Of a stretch of DNA of 49,633 nucleotides, positions 38,979 to 45,067 are shown in pieces. Numbering within the stretch: position 1 is the first letter of the stretch; every line of letters begins with the position of its first letter. The stretch lies in assembly GCA_002420105.1 (NCBI GenBank), contig DIHJ01000108.1:9164-58796 (forward strand), read 5' to 3'. A program made the translations under genes and the position numbers. The stretch comes from Nitrospira sp. UBA5699. GTDB taxonomy: Bacteria; Nitrospirota; Nitrospiria; Nitrospirales; Nitrospiraceae. The notes below the pieces were generated by a model. The model worked only from the letters and a program-made list of their open reading frames with translations, was not told the origin of the DNA and did not search any database.

Positions 38979-39392
38979 ATGGATTCGATGCCTTTGGTTC
39001 TCGCACGGCTGACTGTATCGGGACTGGCCATTGTCGGGCTTCTCATCCTGTGGGTCTTCATCAAGCAGAGTATTGAGATGGCAAATGCCGCTCAGCGGCG
39101 CCGGCTCAAACGGCACAGCATTCTCTTACCAGTGGAGGTTGATGGGAAGACGGGCCCGAAGGGATTAACCGAAGATCTTTCCCTTGGGGGCTGCAGGATG
39201 AACGGGAACCTGGCGATCAAACGCGGGCAGCAGCTCATGTTGCGGCTGCATCTGCCGGGGCAGGACGCTCCTATTGTCGTTGAACGGGCGGCGGTACGGT
39301 GGGTGGCGGAAAAGAACTTCGGTCTCCAATTCATGGCGATACCCTCCGGCGAGCGGGCACGTCTGGAGGGGGTGCTTCAGTTGGTGGCGTAA
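38979..39392 (+). CDS. PilZ-domain protein with N-terminal membrane helix
   Basis: 137 residues; GGAGG precedes the ATG. One membrane helix (about 11-29, LTVSGLAIVGLLILWVFI) is followed by a PilZ domain. The c-di-GMP-binding elements are RRRLKRH (RxxxR-type) and EDLSLGGCRM (D/NxSxxG), then AAVRWVAEKNFGLQFM. Membrane-anchored PilZ proteins relay c-di-GMP to polysaccharide or motility machinery. The gene has its own sigma-54-type promoter and precedes a PEP-CTERM gene with the same promoter type, suggesting a biofilm or matrix role. It lies right after the decayed mobile region. Confidence 0.88.
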   Translation: MDSMPLVLARLTVSGLAIVGLLILWVFIKQSIEMANAAQRRRLKRHSILLPVEVDGKTGPKGLTEDLSLGGCRMNGNLAIKRGQQLMLRLHLPGQDAPIVVERAAVRWVAEKNFGLQFMAIPSGERARLEGVLQLVA

Positions 39393-39718
39393 CAGGCGAG
39401 TGAGCGCTGGTTGAATGCTGCGAATATAATATGCACACTTACGTACTGTACCGTATGTTAAAGAAATTGACAGTACTCAAAATCGGAAGGGCTTGCCTCT
39501 TTGGATCATAACTTATTGAAAATTAGTGGTCTTTATCTTGCCAGAGCCGCTGGACGTCAGAGGGCAGGTTCTTCAAGCGCATTAGACTGTTAGACTTCTT
39601 TACACTCGAAGAAGAAACTTTCCTTTGTAGAATATTGATTCCACACGATTTCAACGAGTTGCAATCTGGCAGCCGTATTGCATTGTGCCAAGCAAACAAC
39701 TCACTCTCAGGAGGCGTA
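39393..39718. other. AT-rich regulatory gap of about 326 bp before the PEP-CTERM gene
   Basis: It contains an ACGTAC-T-GTACCGT near-palindrome (39441-39454), a TTGACA hexamer near 39468 without a partner at standard spacing, and the sigma-54 site at 39667. There is no gene. Its composition is clearly lower in GC than flanking genes. Confidence 0.5.
39667..39682 (+). promoter_or_regulatory. Sigma-54-type promoter of the PEP-CTERM gene
   Basis: TGGCAGCCGTATTGCA has GG and GC 10 bases apart and matches TGGCACGN4TTGCW at 10 of 12 positions. The predicted transcript start is near 39694, 25 bp before the ATG, leaving room for the GGAGG ribosome site. Sigma-54 control of PEP-CTERM proteins through PrsK/PrsR is known in other bacteria. 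Confidence 0.7.
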
Positions 39719-40393
39719 ATGAAGAGAATGCTATTCAGTGCTGTGCTGGCATCGGCGTTGGTCGGCTTACTGGCGCCTGGCCAGGCCTCCGCCCTGTCTA
39801 TGAGACTTACTGACGGTCTAAACACGGTGACGATCGTGGATGGTGGCGCTGGGGACTCAAATGGAGCAGCCGGGGCGGTGACCTGGATCGGCAGTCTGGG
39901 TGCATGGACTCTGAATGTGAGCACCGGTTTGTCGTATCCGGTTCTGGGAAGCCCGATCGACCCCCATATGGATTTGAACAGCGTCGATGTATCGACATCC
40001 GCCGTTCCTACTACTCTCACCATCATGTTGAGCGATGTCGGCTTCTTGGCTCCCTCGTTTTCCCCTCTTGCGACGATTGGTGGGACCACCAGCGGGACCG
40101 TCCAGTACAACATTTTCTGGGATCCGGGTAACAACCTGTTTGCCACAACAAACCCGCTGACGAACTCCGGTCCTCTTGGACCGGGCGCATTCGCCAATAG
40201 CCAGACGGGCGGCATCGCCGGGCCCGGGCCGTTCTCCCTCACGCAAGTGGTAACTCTCAGTCATTCCCCGGGTACGCAAACCAGTTCCTTTAATGCGGAA
40301 CTCAAGTCGGTTCCAGAGCCTGTGTCCTTGCTGTTCCTTGGCTTGGGTCTCCTTGGCCTTGGCCTCTGGAGACGGCAGACTGTTCACGCATAA
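39719..40393 (+). CDS. PEP-CTERM sorting-domain protein
   Basis: 224 residues from ATG 39719, with GGAGG upstream. Signal peptide MKRMLFSAVLASALVGLLAPGQASA, then a Gly/Ser/Thr/Asn-rich beta-type body without Cys. The C-terminus (198-224) is a full PEP-CTERM signal: VPEP, a hydrophobic helix LLFLGLGLLGLGLW and the basic tail RRQ. An exosortase would cleave it at PEP and pass it to the cell surface or matrix; no exosortase gene is in the window. A sigma-54 promoter lies 36 bp before the start and a strong terminator follows the stop, so it is monocistronic. Confidence 0.93.
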   Translation: MKRMLFSAVLASALVGLLAPGQASALSMRLTDGLNTVTIVDGGAGDSNGAAGAVTWIGSLGAWTLNVSTGLSYPVLGSPIDPHMDLNSVDVSTSAVPTTLTIMLSDVGFLAPSFSPLATIGGTTSGTVQYNIFWDPGNNLFATTNPLTNSGPLGPGAFANSQTGGIAGPGPFSLTQVVTLSHSPGTQTSSFNAELKSVPEPVSLLFLGLGLLGLGLWRRQTVHA

Positions 40394-40423
40394 GAAGAAC
40401 AGCGCGTCTGGAAAAACTCTCAG

Positions 40424-40458
40424 GAAGGCCATCCCGAGCAATAGTCGGGATGGCCTTC
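40424..40458 (+). terminator. Strong hairpin terminator after the PEP-CTERM gene
   Basis: A 14-bp stem (GAAGGCCATCCCGA with its exact complement) closes a 7-nt loop, followed by TTCTTGTTATT. It is 30 bp after the stop codon and is a good intrinsic terminator apart from a modest T-tract. Confidence 0.85.
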
Positions 40459-40528
40459 TTGTTATTAAACTCAGTCCCGGGTCGCCTCGCCCTTCTCCGC
40501 ACAAATTTGATAACAGAAATGCAACAAA

Positions 40529-40546
40529 ACGTACGAGATTGTACGT
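40529..40546. promoter_or_regulatory. ACGTAC-N6-GTACGT palindrome, possible operator or enhancer site
   Basis: Perfect 6-bp arms. It is centred about 60 bp upstream of the -24 element at 40598, a usual place for an activator of sigma-54 promoters. A similar but tighter motif lies at 39441-39454 upstream of the PEP-CTERM gene. Confidence 0.4.
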
Positions 40547-40597
40547 ATAAGTAGTCTCCACAGGTCTAAGTCGTTGATAACGCAACGATCACGATGC

Positions 40598-40613
40598 TGG
40601 ATCGCTCCTTGCT
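40598..40613 (+). promoter_or_regulatory. Sigma-54-type promoter of the zinc-ribbon gene
   Basis: TGGATCGCTCCTTGCT matches the consensus at 10 of 12 positions with GG and GC 10 bases apart. It is 44 bp upstream of the ATG. It is the third such site in 1.8 kb, each in front of a separate plus-strand gene. Confidence 0.6.
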
Positions 40614-40657
40614 AATTCCTCCGGCAAATTCATCTTTACCACCAGGAGGAAACAATC

Positions 40658-40864
40658 ATGGATTGTCCGAAGTGCAAAGGTCTGATGCAGTTGGAGCGGT
40701 TCTCGGATTTCTTCCTGGTGTTCTATGCCTGGAAATGCATCAACTGCGGCGCGGTCATCGATCGCACGATCGCCGAAAACCGGAGAAAGAGCCTCGCGGC
40801 CAATGCGACCAAGGATGTGAAGGAAGCGAAGGACGTGAAGGAAGTGGCAACGGCCGCTGCGTGA
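40658..40864 (+). CDS. Small zinc-ribbon protein
   Basis: 68 residues; AGGAGG precedes the ATG at a normal distance. Two CxxC pairs (Cys3/Cys6 and Cys27/Cys30) should bind one zinc; MDCPKCKGLM and WKCINCGAVID are typical zinc-ribbon knuckles. A Lys/Glu/Ala/Val-rich tail (KDVKEAKDVKEVATAAA) is repetitive. No function is assigned; it may be a regulatory or adaptor protein. The sigma-54-type promoter suggests coregulation with the PEP-CTERM and PilZ genes. Confidence 0.8.
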   Translation: MDCPKCKGLMQLERFSDFFLVFYAWKCINCGAVIDRTIAENRRKSLAANATKDVKEAKDVKEVATAAA

Positions 40865-40972
40865 AGCGCTGAAACCAGTCCGATCCTGAATTCTTTCTTG
40901 TCCCGCAGGTCGAGCTTCAAGGGGGAGGCGGTGTTTTGGCGCTTCCCCAAGCAGTCCCGCCCGTGATCCGAC

Positions 40973-42412
40973 TCATTTCTTCCTGGTTTTACTGTCCGCG
41001 CAGGGCGCCGGCCTGCTGAGATCCGCCGGCAGTTTCGTCTGCTCGTCGAGGCAGGCGCCGTCGATCTGCGCCTGGGTCAGGCCGATGGCTCCCGCGAGAT
41101 TCGCCCCCTGCAGATTGGCCCGCTTGAGATCGGCCGCGTCAAGCCGCGCTCCGGTCAGGTCCGCCCCCGAGAAGGACGCCTCCTGAAGATTCGCCTCCTG
41201 CAGGTTGGCCTGTTGGAGCGAGGCGTGGCTGAAATTGGAGCCCCGCAAGTCCGCCGCGACCAGGTTGGCCGACTCCAGCTTCGCCTCGTTGAACTGTGTG
41301 CGCTGCAACGAGACCTTCGGCGCATAGATGTCGCTCAGGTCCGCCTTGGCGAAGCCGGCTCCGGTGCCGCGCGCCCCGATCATCACGGCATGGGTCAGAC
41401 GCGCGTCGCGGAAATCCGCTCCGTCGAGCATCGCATGGTACAGGATGGCCATGCGCATGTTGGCGGACTGGAGATTGGTCTTGATGAACCGCGCCCCCTC
41501 GAAGTTCACCCCCTCCAGATCGGCCCGTTGGAATCCCGCCGACTGCAAATTGGTGAAGCGCAGGTCGGCGCCCCGGAGCAGCGCGTCGCGGAAGCCGGCT
41601 CCCGTCAGGTTGGCTTCGTCGAAATAGGCCCCTTCGAGATCCGCCTCCACGAGGCGCGCGCCGGTGAGCTGCGCGCCGTCGAGCAGGGCCCCTTGCAGGT
41701 TCGTCCGGTGCAGGGTCGCCTTGGTCAGGTTTGTGCGGCGGAGATCGGCCTCCAGCAGGTCGGCTCCCGAAAGCACTGCCTGATGCAGATTGGCGCCGTA
41801 GAAATAACTGTCCACGAGGTTGGCGTTGGTGAAATCCGCCGACGTGAGATCCGCCCCTTCGAAATGCGCCCGCTCGAAGGTGGACTCGTGCAGCTGGGTT
41901 CCGATCAGGATTGCGTCGAAGAGCGCCGCTTCGTCGCCGATCGCGCGAAACAGATTGGCGTGGGAGAGTCTGGCCCGCCGCAGGTCGGCGCCGGACAGGT
42001 TGCTGTCCTCCAGGCCGGCCTTGGTCAGGTCCGCTCCCGCCAGACTCGCCTGCGTGAGCGTGCTCTGGTAGAGGTTGGCCTGCCGGAGCCGGGCCCCTTC
42101 GAGGTGCGCCCGTTCGAGATTGGCGCCGGTGAGCGCGGCCTGCCGCAGATCGGCCTGGCAGAGGTCCGCGCGGTGATAGGCCGGGTTATGCCGCTGCTCC
42201 AGCCATTGCCCGTGCGACTGCACGATCGCGCGCAGGGTTTTCGCCGGAACCGGCTTCATCTTATAGGGGCCGGTGCAGGGTGCGGCATGGGCCGTCGCGG
42301 GAGCCGGCTCGGCGGATTTGGCCGGGCCGGTAGTCCCGAACAGCATGACGGCTATCAACGTGTGCAAAACAATGTGACGCGCGATCGTCACGGGGCTCTG
42401 CGGTCTCGTCAT
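40973..42412 (-). CDS. Exported pentapeptide-repeat protein
   Basis: 479 residues from ATG 42412, preferred over 42460 because AAGGAG lies 8 nt upstream. A signal peptide (HIVLHTLIAVMLFGTTGPAKSA) implies export. From about residue 95 to 440 the sequence is continuous A(D/N)LxX pentapeptides, which fold as a right-handed quadrilateral beta-helix. Cys residues occur near both ends of the protein (PCTGPYKM at the N-terminal side; DGACL and PAPC at the C-terminal side), allowing capping disulfides. Most known members (MfpA, Qnr) are cytoplasmic; a periplasmic one must do something else. Function unknown. It is 48 bp downstream of pncB on the same strand. Confidence 0.88.
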   Translation of the reverse strand: MTRPQSPVTIARHIVLHTLIAVMLFGTTGPAKSAEPAPATAHAAPCTGPYKMKPVPAKTLRAIVQSHGQWLEQRHNPAYHRADLCQADLRQAALTGANLERAHLEGARLRQANLYQSTLTQASLAGADLTKAGLEDSNLSGADLRRARLSHANLFRAIGDEAALFDAILIGTQLHESTFERAHFEGADLTSADFTNANLVDSYFYGANLHQAVLSGADLLEADLRRTNLTKATLHRTNLQGALLDGAQLTGARLVEADLEGAYFDEANLTGAGFRDALLRGADLRFTNLQSAGFQRADLEGVNFEGARFIKTNLQSANMRMAILYHAMLDGADFRDARLTHAVMIGARGTGAGFAKADLSDIYAPKVSLQRTQFNEAKLESANLVAADLRGSNFSHASLQQANLQEANLQEASFSGADLTGARLDAADLKRANLQGANLAGAIGLTQAQIDGACLDEQTKLPADLSRPAPCADSKTRKK

Positions 42413-42460
42413 CGTGGTGTCTCCTTGGAAGTCGGTCGCTGGCGGGCTACAGTACAACAT

Positions 42461-43795
42461 CTAAACGGTACGGTCCACGGAATCTGCGAGATCGCGAAGC
42501 ACCTGCGAGATCTCGACTCGATAGGGCGCGCATTCGTCCAGTTGCCGGAACGGCTCGGGAAGGCGCGAGAGTTCCCGCGCGACCTTGCTCCGGATGGCTT
42601 CCGGCGGAGGGGATGGCGCGAGGACCTTGCCTCCCTTCATCACCGGCTGCAGCAGCGGCTCGCCTTCCTGTCGGTCCGCCAGCGTGGTCACGACATCGTG
42701 ATCGAACGATCCGTCCGGTCCGTACCGCCGCCAGACCTGCTTGCGGCCGGGCCACGTGGCCTTCCCTTCGGAACGTTTGCGGCAGGGACGTCCGGCATAT
42801 TCCTGCAACTTGTAGGCGCAATCCAGCGAGGGGGCGTCCGACGAGGTGGTCATGGCGGTGCCGACCGCAAAGCTGTCGATCGGGGCGCCGCCTGCCGCGA
42901 GCGCCCGGAGCCGGTACTCGTCCAGGTTGCCGCTGGCGAGGATCCGGGTTTCCCGCAGGCCGCCTTCGTCCAGGATGCGCCGGACCTTGCGCGCATGGTC
43001 GGCGAGATCGCCGCTGTCCAGCCGCACGCCGTTGACGTCGATGCCCTTGCTCCGCAGTTGCGACGCCAGCGCGACGACCCGCCGCGCGCCTTCCTCCGTA
43101 TCGTAGGTGTCGATGAGCAGGACGACGTTCTCCGGCTGGGCCTGCGCGAAATGCTCGAACGCCGCGGACTCTTCCTTGTGGGCCTGGATGAACGAGTGGG
43201 CCATCGTGCCGTAGATCGGGACGCCGTACTCCATCCCCGCCAGCACGGTGGCGCTGCCGGCGAAGCCGGCGAGGTAGCTCGCGCGCGCCGCGAGAAGACC
43301 GGCTTCCGCGCCGTGCGCCCGCCGCAAGCCGAAATCGATCACCGGCTTGCCGCCGGCCGCCAGGACCGAGCGGGCCGCCTTCGACGCGATCATCGTCTGG
43401 AAGTTGAGCAGGTTCATGACGCGGGTTTCGACGAGTTGAGCCATCGGGATGGGGGCCGCGACCCGGAGGATCGGCTCGTGCGGAAAGACGGGCGTCCCTT
43501 CCGGCATCGCGTCCACGTCGCCGGTGAAGCGCAGGGTTTCGAGATAGCGGAGCAGGCGCAGGGAAAAGCGTTTCGTGCCGGCCAGCCAGGCCAGCTCCTC
43601 CTGCGTGACGCGCAGGCCGGAAAGAAAGGCGAGGACCTGCTCCAGTCCCGCGGCCAGCAGAAAATTCCGCCGGGGAGGGAGCCGGCGCACGAAGAACTCG
43701 AACACGGCGGAGTCCTCCATGCCCTGCTCCAGGTAGGTCTGCGCCATGGTCAGTTGATAAAGATCGGTGAGCAGGGCGCTGGCGGAGGGATTCAT
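42461..43795 (-). CDS. pncB: Nicotinate phosphoribosyltransferase
   Basis: 444 residues from ATG 43795 with GGAGG 10 nt upstream; an open extension to 43960 is rejected because it overlaps pncA. Family marks: LLTDLYQLTMAQTY at the N-terminus, FEFFVRRLPPRRNFLLAAGLEQ, AARSVLAAGGKPVIDFGLRRAHG, the catalytic-region sequence GTMAHSFIQAH, VRLDSGDL and SFAVGTAMTTS for the phosphate site. It converts nicotinate, PRPP and ATP to nicotinate mononucleotide in NAD salvage. The start overlaps the pncA stop by 4 bp, so the two consecutive steps are translationally coupled. Confidence 0.93.
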   Translation of the reverse strand: MNPSASALLTDLYQLTMAQTYLEQGMEDSAVFEFFVRRLPPRRNFLLAAGLEQVLAFLSGLRVTQEELAWLAGTKRFSLRLLRYLETLRFTGDVDAMPEGTPVFPHEPILRVAAPIPMAQLVETRVMNLLNFQTMIASKAARSVLAAGGKPVIDFGLRRAHGAEAGLLAARASYLAGFAGSATVLAGMEYGVPIYGTMAHSFIQAHKEESAAFEHFAQAQPENVVLLIDTYDTEEGARRVVALASQLRSKGIDVNGVRLDSGDLADHARKVRRILDEGGLRETRILASGNLDEYRLRALAAGGAPIDSFAVGTAMTTSSDAPSLDCAYKLQEYAGRPCRKRSEGKATWPGRKQVWRRYGPDGSFDHDVVTTLADRQEGEPLLQPVMKGGKVLAPSPPPEAIRSKVARELSRLPEPFRQLDECAPYRVEISQVLRDLADSVDRTV

Positions 43796-44373
43796 GCGGC
43801 GAGCGCCTCCAGGCGCATCGGCACCGCGCCGAGCCTGATCATCTCCTGCTCGGCGTCGGGGCCGTCCTCCGGTTTCAGATTGACGGCCTGGATCCCGTCC
43901 ATCAGCAGGCAGACGTCGTAGCCCAGCGACCGCGCGTCCTTCACGCTGTTCAGCACGCAATAGTCGGTGGCCAGGCCGCCGATGAACAGCCGCCGCACGC
44001 CGATCGCCTGCAGGTGACGGTGCAGCGACGTGTGCTGAAAAGCCGAGTAGGCCTCCCGGTCCGCATCGATCGCCTTATAGATGATGACGGCGGAGGGGGG
44101 CGCCTCGAAGGCCGGCGGCGGCAGCGAGCCGGGCGAGCCGGCCACGCAGTGGACCGGCCAGATGCCGCCCCGGTCGCGAAAGGAGCAGTGGTTGCGCGGA
44201 TGCCAGTCGCGGGTGAGAAAAATCGGGAGCCCGTTGGCCTGGAACCGGCAAACGTAGGTCAGCAGGGCCGGAATGATCCGGTCGCCTCCGTTGATGCCGA
44301 GCGCTCCTCCGGGAAGAAAATCGTTCTGGATGTCGACGATGAGCAGGGCATCATGGGGTGTGAGGGATTCCAT
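43792..44373 (-). CDS. pncA: Nicotinamidase
   Basis: 193 residues. The isochorismatase-fold triad is present: Asp14 (VDIQNDF), Lys100 (IIYKAIDA) and Cys139 (GLATDYCV). Metal ligands are Asp56, His58 and His62 in RDWHPRNHCSF. It deamidates nicotinamide to nicotinate, the substrate of the overlapping downstream pncB. The two genes form a complete Preiss-Handler entry module. It is separated from the upstream cytochrome gene by about 150 bp. Confidence 0.94.
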   Translation of the reverse strand: MESLTPHDALLIVDIQNDFLPGGALGINGGDRIIPALLTYVCRFQANGLPIFLTRDWHPRNHCSFRDRGGIWPVHCVAGSPGSLPPPAFEAPPSAVIIYKAIDADREAYSAFQHTSLHRHLQAIGVRRLFIGGLATDYCVLNSVKDARSLGYDVCLLMDGIQAVNLKPEDGPDAEQEMIRLGAVPMRLEALAA

Positions 44374-44526
44374 CGGTCCTGCACGCTTCTCACGGGCAAA
44401 AGTTGGAAATCGTCTCTTGTCCAGTCAGGTCATGGGCAAGAGATCCGGGGCAATTGGTAGCACCCCTCGTCCCTTGCCGCGGGCCTTTTACCTGGCCGGC
44501 GAGAGACGAACGACGAACAGACTCGG

Positions 44527-44886
44527 TCACCGCCCTTGTTGGGAGAGCAGCCGGATGTAGGCCACCACGTCCTGCATCTCTCCGTCGGTGAGCTGTCCGC
44601 GCCACGAATGCATGGGGCTGTACACCACTCCGTGCTCGATGGTGCGGAGGAGTTCCTCGTCCGACTTCAGGAACGAGCTGAACCGGTGAAAATCGGCCGG
44701 CGCCACCTTCAGCGACGCGGCGTTCGGGCCGTCTCCCCAGCCTCCCATGCCGTGGCAGGCGAGGCAATGACGCTCGTAGACCGATTTCCCCCGGGTGATG
44801 TCCGGAGGATAGTCCTGCGCCGGGGCGGGCATCGGCGCGAGGAGCGTTGCGGAGAGCAGGAAGCCCGACAACAGTGAACGATGCAT
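44527..44886 (-). CDS. Small monohaem cytochrome c
   Basis: 119 residues from ATG 44886, GAGG 6 nt upstream. The signal peptide MHRSLLSGFLLSATLLAPMPAPA is followed by a class I cytochrome domain: CLACH haem site (41-45), probable axial Met92 in PMHSWRG and the C-terminal helix GEMQDVVAYIRLLSQQ. It is a periplasmic electron carrier. The neighbouring genes (FmdB-like ribbon, Lon-type protease) do not name a partner; the tandem cupredoxin at 6440 is another periplasmic carrier in the window but not linked by position. Confidence 0.9.
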   Translation of the reverse strand: MHRSLLSGFLLSATLLAPMPAPAQDYPPDITRGKSVYERHCLACHGMGGWGDGPNAASLKVAPADFHRFSSFLKSDEELLRTIEHGVVYSPMHSWRGQLTDGEMQDVVAYIRLLSQQGR

Positions 44887-44894
44887 GGCGGTCC

Positions 44895-45059
44895 TCAACT
44901 CTTCTTGGTCGTGTGGGCGATGAAGGACGTAAACATCTGACGCGTGTTCGTGCCCTTGCAGGAGGGGCAGGCGACCTTGCCCGCCTCGTGCTCTTTCAGC
45001 GTGAGCACGATCAGCGACTCCTTCCCGCAGTCCAGGCACTTGTAGTCGTACATCGGCAT
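44895..45059 (-). CDS. FmdB-like zinc-ribbon protein
   Basis: 54 residues from ATG 45059, with GAGGT upstream. It starts MPMYDYKC, as FmdB/CxxC_CxxC_SSSS proteins do. Cys8, Cys11, Cys31 and Cys34 form a zinc ribbon; the tail is basic (HTTKKS). Regulatory roles have been proposed for the family but no biochemical function is settled. It sits 8 bp after the Lon-like gene and 8 bp before the cytochrome gene, so is clearly in one operon. Confidence 0.88.
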   Translation of the reverse strand: MPMYDYKCLDCGKESLIVLTLKEHEAGKVACPSCKGTNTRQMFTSFIAHTTKKS

Positions 45060-45067
45060 AGAGGACC

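Noticed and set aside
39468..39500. TTGACA as a sigma-70 promoter for the PEP-CTERM gene
   Set aside because: No acceptable -10 hexamer lies 16-18 bp downstream; the sigma-54 match nearer the gene is better.
43796..43960. Upstream extension of pncB
   Set aside because: It overlaps pncA and lacks NAPRTase features; the ATGA overlap and ribosome site support ATG 43795.
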